A stretch of DNA of 41,284 nucleotides from a virus. Each line of letters begins with the position of its first letter. The first letter of the stretch is position 1. A program made the translations under genes and the position numbers. The stretch is taken from positions 1 to 41,284 of the IMG/VR virus record IMGVR_UViG_3300042400_001078. The stretch is one strand, 5' to 3'. Under the pieces are notes generated by a model that saw only the letters and a list, made by a program, of their open reading frames with translations, was not told the origin of the DNA and ran no database searches. Below, piece after piece: positions 30,372 through 39,700 of the stretch.

Positions 30372-32213
30372 ATGGCTAAAATTAAAGTTGGTTCGGACTG
30401 CTGCGGAGTAGGTTCTCTAATTCAAGCAGTTAAAAGATTAGGTATTGACTATGAGGAAAGTTTTGCGTGTGATTTCGATTACTATGCTAGGCTAAACTAT
30501 TGTATTCAATATGGTACAGATGGAGATGTTCAGATTGCACAATCTAAAAAACATAAGTTCTTTTGTGATGAAGTAAAAAGGATTGCACTGATGGATGTAA
30601 GTATTGAAGTATGTGATGAAGATAAGCAAATATTAGTGGATGCTAATGAGTTTGCTAAAACTTTCTCATTCTATTTTCCGTTTAATATGTATGAAAGAGA
30701 AGTTCCTGTAGATCCAATCGACTTATATATGTCCTCTGTGCCATGCCAAAGTTTCAGTTTGGCTGGAAAAAGAAAAGGGAAGGATGATAAACGAGGTATC
30801 TTGTTTTTCAGTTCACTAGACTTCATTAGAGAGAATAAACCTAAATACTTCATTTTCGAGAATGTTAAAGGTTTGCTTTCACATGACAAAACGGATAAAA
30901 AAGCTAAGTATGGTAAGACTTTTTCTGAATGGATTAATTATCTAGGTGGTAAATCAATTAATGGCAATGCAACTTTTATTCCTTATGAGGATAGTGTGCC
31001 ATATCATATCTATTTCCAGGTGCTAAATGCTAAAGAACATGGAGTGCCACAAAATAGAGAAAGGATATTTATTGTTGGTATTCGTGATGATGCAGATAAT
31101 AGTTTCAGATTCCCTATAAAAGAAGTATTAAAACTAAGATTGAAAGATGTTTTAGAACCTATTGTAGATGAAAAGTATTTTTTGAGTGATAGTATGTTAA
31201 ATATGCTAACAAGTCATGCTGATAGGCATAATAAAAAAGGAACAGGATTTGCAGTAGATTATAAAGATGAAAACTCAATAGCAGTAACAATAAGAGCTAA
31301 CGCAGCTTTATGTCCTACTGATAATATTCTCAAAGTAGGATTTATCAATCAAGATACACAAGCAAGTCAAGTTTATTCAGATAATGGAGTAAGTCCAAAT
31401 ATGTGTGCAGGAACACATGGTTATGCCAATGGATATGTGGAGAGTGGTTCTAACATAAATGAAGATGCAGATATTATAAATCCGTTGAAAGATAAAACTC
31501 AATATGGATGGCATTTTGAACAAAATGTATATTCGGAAGATAGTGTATGTAGAACAATTAAATCTAGTGAGGGTAGTGGTAATAAACCAAAGGTTATTGT
31601 GGATGAACCTACAATAGTTGCTATGCGAGGCAGATATAATGAGGATGGAGTTATTGAGCAAAATATTGAACCAAATGACAATAGCACTAGCAATGCAATT
31701 ACAACTGTACAAAAAGACAACTTGGTTATGGTTAGTTCTGAACCTAATCCGATAGTAGAATATCAACTAACGGGTGGCAAGTGGGATAAAACACATGAGC
31801 AAAGTGGTAGAGTTTATGATAAAAATGGCGTTGCACCAACAATTCATACTATGGGTGGTGGGAATCAAGAGCCTAAGATTGCAGTTGAGCAAAACTTTAT
31901 TCAAGGTGGAACACAAGAGCATCAAACAAAAAGAAATGATGGGATAAGTCCTTGTTTAACTGGTGCAATGGGCATGGGTGGGGGTCAAATACCAATACAT
32001 AATTACAACAAACGTATCAGAAAACTTACCCCAACAGAAGTATTCCGCCTTATGGACTTCGAGGAAAGTTTTATGGATAATGTGAAAAAATACAATGAGG
32101 CTAATCCTAAGAATAGTTTGTCTGATTCGCAGTTGTATCGTCAAGGTGGCAACTCAATAGTAGTAGCTTGTTTGGAAAAAATAATCAGAAATTTGAAAAT
32201 AAATTTTGAGTAA
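30372..32213 (+). CDS. C5-cytosine DNA methyltransferase with a repetitive recognition region (613 aa)
   Basis: The enzyme transfers methyl groups from SAM to C5 of cytosine, probably to protect phage DNA from host restriction. Motif I is GSDCCGVGSLIQA. Motif IV is SSVPCQSFSLAGKRKG with catalytic Cys125, motif VI is FENV with Glu163, motif VIII is QNRERIFIVG at 227, motif IX is KLTPTEVFRLMDF and motif X is LYRQGGNSIVVA. Between motifs VIII and IX lie about 300 residues with four copies of a VYxxxGVxP-type repeat (about 332, 385, 481, 519). No restriction enzyme gene is adjacent. Confidence 0.9.
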   Translation: MAKIKVGSDCCGVGSLIQAVKRLGIDYEESFACDFDYYARLNYCIQYGTDGDVQIAQSKKHKFFCDEVKRIALMDVSIEVCDEDKQILVDANEFAKTFSFYFPFNMYEREVPVDPIDLYMSSVPCQSFSLAGKRKGKDDKRGILFFSSLDFIRENKPKYFIFENVKGLLSHDKTDKKAKYGKTFSEWINYLGGKSINGNATFIPYEDSVPYHIYFQVLNAKEHGVPQNRERIFIVGIRDDADNSFRFPIKEVLKLRLKDVLEPIVDEKYFLSDSMLNMLTSHADRHNKKGTGFAVDYKDENSIAVTIRANAALCPTDNILKVGFINQDTQASQVYSDNGVSPNMCAGTHGYANGYVESGSNINEDADIINPLKDKTQYGWHFEQNVYSEDSVCRTIKSSEGSGNKPKVIVDEPTIVAMRGRYNEDGVIEQNIEPNDNSTSNAITTVQKDNLVMVSSEPNPIVEYQLTGGKWDKTHEQSGRVYDKNGVAPTIHTMGGGNQEPKIAVEQNFIQGGTQEHQTKRNDGISPCLTGAMGMGGGQIPIHNYNKRIRKLTPTEVFRLMDFEESFMDNVKKYNEANPKNSLSDSQLYRQGGNSIVVACLEKIIRNLKINFE

Positions 32214-32226
32214 TGAAAAAAATAAC

Positions 32227-32345
32227 TATCTTTGCTCCACTTACTCGGGCGGGTATAAGTCATAAATAAACTATTAATCCTCAAAAGAGGTTTCTATATA
32301 GTACTAAAGACCCAAACAGCCGCCCTTGTTTGGGTTTTTTATTTG
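32227..32345 (+). ncRNA. Candidate small RNA or regulatory leader with intrinsic terminator
   Basis: TATCTTTG (32227-32234), with TTTTG 18 bases upstream, is a good Bacteroidota promoter. About 105 bases later a stem CCCAAACA/TGTTTGGG is followed by six T. A CCTC-AAAA-GAGG hairpin lies between. GGGCGG (32247-32252) is complementary to CCGCCC (32320-32325) in the terminator loop, so a pseudoknot that could hinder or stabilise the terminator is possible. No ORF is seen. It could be a stand-alone sRNA or an attenuator for the downstream genes. Confidence 0.55.
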
Positions 32346-32367
32346 AAATAAACTAAAACATTAAACT

Positions 32368-32619
32368 ATGGCTAAAAGATTAACACTTACTGAATACAGA
32401 CAAGAAAATGCAGTATGGTTGAGTAATGAATATGCGATTTCGCCTCATAATGTATTTGAAAAATATTTAATAAATAGATATATATCATACTTAATAGCCT
32501 ATGGTATTATTTTATTTATGAATGAAATTAAATGTGCTGGAGAATATCCAACAGAATCTGAAATTGAAGCACATTTATTAAGTAAACAAACAGAAGTAAC
32601 CGAACATTGCCCTCATTAA
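32368..32619 (+). CDS. Unknown small protein (83 aa)
   Basis: The protein starts MAKRLTLTEYRQENAVWLSN, with a helical hydrophobic middle (NRYISYLIAYGIILFMNEIK) and an acidic C-terminus. It follows the candidate RNA terminator. Function is unknown. Confidence 0.5.
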   Translation: MAKRLTLTEYRQENAVWLSNEYAISPHNVFEKYLINRYISYLIAYGIILFMNEIKCAGEYPTESEIEAHLLSKQTEVTEHCPH

Positions 32620-32642
32620 CAAACAAACTAAAAACAAACAAA

Positions 32643-33260
32643 ATGCAAACAACAAAATTTAAAGTAGGAGATGTGGTTTACGATTCAGTAAACTATCCAA
32701 AGCAAAAAGGTAAAATAACTTACATAGATTATGATGATACATACCCAATATATATAGAATTTAATGGTGGGTATAATAATTCATATACATTAGATGGTAA
32801 ATATATTGAAAATGATAGTTGTAGTGTTTTATCATTCACTCCATACGAAGTAGAATTTAAAGGCTTCACACAAGAACGTCCAAAGGTTTTAACGGATGAA
32901 ATGAAAGTGTGCATCAAAGGGGATGGAACTGCTGAATACGGCAAAAAGATTACTGCGCATTTGGAAGGATTGGGATGTAACACTCTGCTTGTTAGTGGAA
33001 CTAGCCTTGATTATTATTCTATGAATAGGGATTTTGTTATTAATGTGTCTAATATAATCCCACAAGGCTACAAAGAAATAAGCCTTAAAGAAGATGCAAT
33101 TAAGCAAGTTTGCTATGTAGGTAAAAAAATAGAATATTGTCATTCTACTTGTCTAATAGTTCAACAAAATAGAGAAACAATAGACTTTATGTTTGATGGC
33201 AAACAAGAAGTAATAATGATTGATGACATCACAAACGGCAAATACAGAATAATAGACTAA
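32643..33260 (+). CDS. Unknown protein with SH3-like N-terminus (205 aa)
   Basis: The N-terminus MQTTKFKVGDVVYDSVNYPK followed by QKGKITYIDYDDTYPIYIEF looks like a small beta-barrel of the kind found in phage proteins that bind nucleic acid or peptide. The rest is beta-rich. The ATG at 32643 is favoured because an upstream extension overlaps the preceding gene and lacks a leader. It shares the last base of its stop with the ATG of the RuvC-like gene. Confidence 0.55.
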   Translation: MQTTKFKVGDVVYDSVNYPKQKGKITYIDYDDTYPIYIEFNGGYNNSYTLDGKYIENDSCSVLSFTPYEVEFKGFTQERPKVLTDEMKVCIKGDGTAEYGKKITAHLEGLGCNTLLVSGTSLDYYSMNRDFVINVSNIIPQGYKEISLKEDAIKQVCYVGKKIEYCHSTCLIVQQNRETIDFMFDGKQEVIMIDDITNGKYRIID

Positions 33261-33673
33261 TGAAACACTATAAATACTACATTGGAATTGACACTGGTAA
33301 AAACACTGGGTTTGCAGTTTGGAATAAGGCTGAAAAAAGGCTTGAAGTAGTTGAAACCATACTAATACATCAAGCAATGGATAAAGTGCGAGAATTTGAC
33401 AAAAATGATGTATTAATTCGTGTTGAGGATGCTAGGCAACGTAAATGGTTTGGGAGTAATGCAAGTGCAAAACAACAAGGTGCAGGAAGTATCAAAAGGG
33501 ATGCAACTATTTGGGAGGATTTCCTCAAAGATTTAGGATATAATTTTGAAATGGTTGCACCGAAGAACAACAAGACAAAAGTTTCGGCGGATCAATTCGC
33601 AAAAATGACTAAATGGGATAAAAGAACTAGTGAGCATGCACGAGATGCAGCTATGCTTATTTTTAACTACTAA
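33260..33673 (+). CDS. RuvC-like Holliday junction nuclease (137 aa)
   Basis: An RNase H-like fold with YIGIDTGKNTGFAVW (Asp11 as first metal ligand), VLIRVEDARQ (Glu56, Asp57) and the C-terminal EHARDAAMLIF (His126, Asp129) matches the RuvC-type resolvase layout in Bacteroidota phages. It would cut branched DNA formed in replication and recombination before packaging. TAATG overlap with the preceding gene suggests coupling. Confidence 0.8.
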   Translation: MKHYKYYIGIDTGKNTGFAVWNKAEKRLEVVETILIHQAMDKVREFDKNDVLIRVEDARQRKWFGSNASAKQQGAGSIKRDATIWEDFLKDLGYNFEMVAPKNNKTKVSADQFAKMTKWDKRTSEHARDAAMLIFNY

Positions 33674-33685
33674 ATAAAAAATCAT

Positions 33686-33693
33686 TATATTTG
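33686..33693 (+). promoter_or_regulatory. Promoter-like TATATTTG in the convergent gap
   Basis: The motif is an exact match to TAnnTTTG on the plus strand but lies only about 28 bases before a terminator. A transcript of about 40 bases would result, like the layout at 32227-32345 in miniature. Confidence 0.35.
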
Positions 33694-33713
33694 CAATGCG
33701 CTAACAGTGGATT

Positions 33714-33739
33714 GGGTAAACTTAGGTTTGCCCTTTTTT
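33714..33739 (+). terminator. Rho-independent terminator of the rightward operon
   Basis: The stem GGGTAAAC/GTTTGCCC (8 bp with one G-U, 4-base loop) is followed by TTTTTTA. It ends the rightward operon and overlaps the stop codon of the convergent giant gene. Confidence 0.8.
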
Positions 33740-36700
33740 ATTTCTTGAAATACCTTTTGTAGATAATATCTTCGGCTTCTTTTGTAGCTTGTTGCTCAAT
33801 ATCACTATACTTTGATTTAGCCTCTCTCTTATCTGTAAAACTAGTAATATAACTAAGTTTTTCCTCTGTAATTTTTCTTAAATACTTACCTCTAGTTTCT
33901 ACATAATCATAGAACTGCTCATTAGTCATTTCCTCTCCATAGATTTTCTTGTTTTTCAATGGAATAGTTGGCACAACTCCTACTTCATACAATGATTTCA
34001 ATGTGTTGTCAGTTTCAGGTAACAATAGCAATGCACCATATCTTGACTTCTTAATTGGTTCTCCAAATACATTCAATTTAGGTCTGCCTAATAGTTGGAA
34101 TACCGGCACATTATTAATTACCATTCCTTTTATATCCGATTTATCATAAAGTTGGTTATCAAATATGTTATAGGCTTCTTTGGCAATGTTAGGTATTGGC
34201 ATTTTCGCCTTAGATATAGCTAATTCTAATATCTTATTCATATTATCACTATCTTTACTACCTAGTGCATCAAATAAAGTGGATGCACCTTGCAATGCAC
34301 TAGCACTAAACATTTGATTTGCAGTAGTAGATGCAAATAACCCTACTCTATCGGTCATATCGGCATCTTTATTGTACTTTTTGCTATCTGCAATAGTTCC
34401 TATCATACCAAGTAATTGCCCAAAAGGAGTATTTTGATAACTATATCTTACCCATTTACCATTAGGCATTTTAATCCCAATAGTATAAGGCTTCCAACCT
34501 AGTGGATATAATGAAGTATTTTTGTAACTATTGCCATATCCATTAGCAGTTACGTCAAATATTTTATCTTCATCATCATCATCTTTTAAGGCATAAGATA
34601 AAAATCCTATTGCTAGTAACATTCCGGTAGTTGCTTTGATAACTAATTTGGAACGTTCTTCATCAGTGAGCTTCATTTGCTCTGGACTTGAAAATATACT
34701 ACCTTTTTCAGTCAATGCTCTTGCATAACCTAGTGGTGTCCAATTTAATTGCTCATTTACTACGTTGGAAATTACTCTTGTGAATGGTATGATTGAAGTA
34801 ATAGCTAATCCTAATGGTTTATTTGCTTTAGTTATGGTATTAGTCAAAGACTGCAGTCCTCTTGATAATGTACCTAATGCTCCAACGGGGTCATTGTTAT
34901 ATGTAGCTTTCAATGCTGAAATATCCGCTTTATCAGTGATAGACCTATCACGATTCATTTCTATTAATTCAAATATCCTACGTTTTTGAGTTTTAGGATC
35001 TAAATATCCCTCCTGGATTGCTTGTTTTTTAAATTCATTGTAGTACGATTCGCCTTTCAATAAGGTTTCGTTAATCTTATCAGTCAATGCTTTGCCTTTC
35101 AATCCACTTTTTAATGCAATTTGTCTAGCTAAAACATAGCTTTCCATTTCTTTAACTCCATAGTAGAATAAAGTATCGGCTGCAACCATTAATCTCCTAA
35201 CATACTTTGCCCACGAAATAGGTTTAATATTGCCGGTATATGATTCTAATACATCTTTCCTAGATATTTTAGGGTTGCTATCAAGTAATAATACCTTTTT
35301 ATTTGGGTCATAACCAGTCTTTAACACTTTTATTGCTTCTAATCCACCTCTTTCAAGACCAACTAGTAAGCCTTTGGCTAATCCAGATATTCCTTTTGCA
35401 TCGCCTTTTGCTAACATAAGCATAGAATTTACGTATGCTTCTGCAGTCATTTGCATAGTATTCGATACAAAGTTTTTAACTTGTGTGCTTGATGCCGAAA
35501 GTAAACTTGCATACATTAAACTTTTAGCAATGGCCCAATTATCTGTTCCGTTTATTTCTTTGTCAATAAAATCTAGTAAATCAGCTAATCTATCTCTTTG
35601 TTCTGCCGAGCCTTGTGGAGCATCCTTAACTTTTCTATGCATTTCCTCAATTTTAGCTATGGTATTTGCATCTAAATTAGATAATCCAATGTCTGAATAA
35701 AGCAATTCTTTCATATCAGCATTAGAAATTGTCCCTTTATTGATTCTATCTACAATTTTCACGTATGGTTGCTCTGTACCTAGTAATTCACGCTTTTGCT
35801 TACGTAAAACATCGAGTTCTTTTTGTTTCTCGCTCTTAGTAGTAGGATATTTCTTATCTTGCTTGTACGTGCCATTCTCAATAGCTTTTATTTCAGATTC
35901 AACCTTAGCAATTTTATCATCAACTTTCTTAGCTTGTGATTTTTGTTTCTTTTCTAGTGCATCTAGCTTTTTATCGGCTTCTTGTGCAAACTTGGTTTCA
36001 ACTATATCTGCAATAACCTTTGCTTCTGATTCCGTCAAGTCAGTTTTGCTCAATATGCTATCAAGTAATGATTTCTTATATTCTTCCTTAATATCATAGT
36101 GAGCATTTACCACATCGGATATTTTCTTACCTAGTTCTTGTTCAGCAACCTTTATGGCATCATCTTCAATCTTAGGTAAATTATCTAGTATGAATTTCTT
36201 GAACTTGCTTTCATCAAAACTTTCATCAGCAGTGATATTTTCACGAATATATTTTACAGCTTGTGCAACTGCCGTATTTAACATAATGTTTGCTTTGATA
36301 CCAGTTTGGATAATGTTAATTGCAGTGTTGTAGGTAGCAGGAAGTAAGTTTACTCCAGGCAAAGCAGTAAATGCCATATCTTTTACCTTAATACTTTCCA
36401 ACCAATCAATAGCTTTTTGGCTTTTAGTCTTAGATATACGCTCTCTTTTTGAGTAGATTTTTGCAATGGCATCTTTAATTTCTTTTGATCCATTTATTTC
36501 TCTTGCGATTTCTATAATTTTTTCTTTGGTAGTTTTTACTTCTTGTTCTACTACTTCTTTTTGTGCAATTCTGCCTTTAGACTTTAATCTCATAGCGTAT
36601 TCAACTGCTCCTTGCTCTGTCATTAAGTTCCATAGTGCAGCAGTTTGAATTAATCTACCAGCTTCGGTAAGTTTTTCAGCAACTTCATCAAATATTCTAG

Positions 36701-39700
36701 CACTTTCTTTATAATTACCATTTTTGTTGTTAATTTTAATCAACTTCATGGCTACTATGTTAGTTTCGGCATCTGATAATTCACTTGTCTTATTATCTAT
36801 TAATATTTTAGTAGCTTCTTCAATTCCATTTTCTTTAATAAAGTTATCGGCAACTGCTTCTTGCTCGGGATTGGTTGTAGGTATATAATCCTTATTTTCT
36901 ACTAGATTTTGCACTTGTGTAGGCATATCTTCTAGCGTTCTACTAAATGAGCGTTCTTTTGGCTCTTTAGGGAAAAGCTTATCTATGAAAGTTTTGCCTG
37001 TTTCTGATTCAGAAAGTATATTTTTAATTTCAGTATCAGATAGTCCATCTGCTTTCCATTTTTCTACTAAGTTTTTGATAGCAGTTTCTTTGTCATTTTT
37101 AGAAGCATTGCTTGAATCTATTTGAAATAACGCTTGTCCTTCCTCTACTTGTGCTTTTAGTTCGGGTGTTATGTCTATGGAGTGTTGGGTGCTTCCAATC
37201 ATTGGTTCTTTTGGTTCAAAAAATCCTTTAATTGGTGGCAATGTTAAACTTACCGTTTTCGGCACTTGACCAAACAAACTTTTAGCTACGTTACCTACTA
37301 TTCCTAAACTGCCTTCTGTTGATGAACCGTAGAATCCTTTCATGCCTTTACCGCCTACCGCTAAGTCTTTCCCTTTAAAAACATTTTGCCCTTCATTAAT
37401 TGCTTTTGATGCAATTTCTTTCCCTACTATACCTTCAAGTTCGCTTTCTTTTGCTATTCTATTAACTATAATATTGTTGTCCTTTACCCCAACTACAACA
37501 TAATCATTGCCATTTGGTTGTTTTGCTATTGATATTTGGTCAACACTCTTACTCAAATCATACCTGTCATTCTGTTGCTCGCCTGTTGTCCAAGCAAGTT
37601 TATCAGCACCTTGAGCTACTGCTTCTTTTAATGCAGTCTTTAAGCCTAATTTAGTCCATGCGTTTGTGTCGGTTACGAATGGGGCGGATGGAATTGTTGA
37701 TTTACCTATTTTGGAAGCATCCTCTATCGCATTTTTTCGAGCATCTTCTTTTGTTAAATGATTGCCTGCCACTTTCTTGCCATCGACAGTAGCCTTATAG
37801 CTTATAGACTTATCTGTTTTTAAGTCTTGCTTTGATATTCCACTTTCTTTAGATGCCCTTTCTATTTGCCAATCTTGTATTTCAGAATCAGAGAAAGTAT
37901 TCAACAACACCTTGCCGTCTTTAGATACAATCCTGTTATTTTTTACTTCTATTATTTCTATTTTTAAAGGTTCATTAAACCCTTCTCTCTTACCTGTCTG
38001 TCCCCAATCTGATTGAACTTCCTCTAAGAATAAAACCTTATTACCATCTGCATCTGTACGAGTGTTCATTCGTAAGTGAACAAGTATGTTGGGTTCGTCA
38101 AAGTGGGAGGATTTGAATTGGTTATCAAATGCCTTACCTGTAATTACATTTTTTCTTTGATAATTAATTACCTCAATAGCGTTTTTTACAGCATCTTCTT
38201 GTGTATTGTGGTATCTGCCTGTTATTGACTTACCTGATGTTTGGTTTTCTTCAATAACTGCATAGGTATTATTCCTACTATCAAATGTTATGTCATAGCC
38301 ACTTGGCAATACTGTTATAGGTGTATAGTTAGGTACTTTACTCGGCATCGTAACCAACACCTCTTTGTAGTTTTCTTTTTCTCCTTCTAGTTGGTATTGA
38401 GAGAATTTGGTGTCTTGTGGTTCTCCACGTTTAGCCATCCACTCGTCTTGGTCTTCCGTTTTCCAATCATCAAAATCTCTACCATTATTTTTTGCTTCGA
38501 GTTCCTTATACAATGCTTCAACTTGACTTGAATAACTACCTTTCACCACTTCAACCACTTGAATCCTATTCTCTTTTAAGTATTGTTGTATGTCGCTTTT
38601 AGAAATAGATTTGTCTTTATTTTGCTCTAAGAAATCGGATAGTGTAGTCCACTTCATTTCTTCTTTATTCGCACCTCTTGAAAGCAATTGTGTAACCCAT
38701 TGGTTTCCACTCATTTTATCTTGCTTAACTTGTGCAAGTGCATTTTCAGTATTTGAGTAGAAACCATTTACTACTTCCGAGTTCACATTTTTCACTTTTA
38801 CCTTTTCTCCATTAGGCAATGTCATAAGCGTTACTCCTTTGGCTAATTTTTCTTCTCTACCTACCTCTCTACCTCCCAACAAATCAGCAGTAACATTATT
38901 TACAATGTCTTCAATAGTAGCATTTTGGAACTGCTCATTAGTCCATTTTTTAATGTTTGGACTTTGGCTTGTGAGAATATCTTTTATCCTTTTCCATACA
39001 TCGCTTACTGACTTCAATACTTGTTGTATCAAAGTTTTCTTTGCACCTTTTAATCCATCCAAAAAGTCTTTTTCGCCTTTATTACCTACCATTTCGGCTA
39101 AGACTTCATCAGCAAGTGCATCATCGCTTAATTTACTATAATTTGGATCTTTTCGTTTTTGCTCTATTAAAGATTTCTCTTGTTTTATTTTCTCAATTAT
39201 ATTCTTGTACGTATTAGGGAATTGCGCTTTCATAGTTTGCACCCAAACGTGAGAAAATTCGTGTATAGGAGTATTGGCATTTAATCCAGCATCCTCATTT
39301 ATGTAGATTTCTCCATCTTTTACAAACCCATATATAGTGCCTGTTTTAGTTTTTAAAATATCTACACCACCTTTACTTAACACTTCGATAGTTTTATCAT
39401 TGCTAATCAAATTAACATTAATTTTCGGGAATGCTTTTTTGAGTTTACCTATTAATTTTTGAAAGTTCTCTTTGGATATAGTTTCAAACTTACCTTTTTT
39501 CTTTGTTTGGAATAATGGATTTTGATTAACGCTATCCTCTAATCTCTGCTTGGTTTCTTTGAGTGAAGCTAGTTGGTCTTTGAGTGTTTTTAGTTCATTT
39601 TCTTTGCTATCAACAATGGCTTGTTGTTCGCCTTTATCGTTGAACATAGATTGTGCCTTTGCCCCTGCAAATGCATCAATTTGATTTTCTTTTAAGTTGT

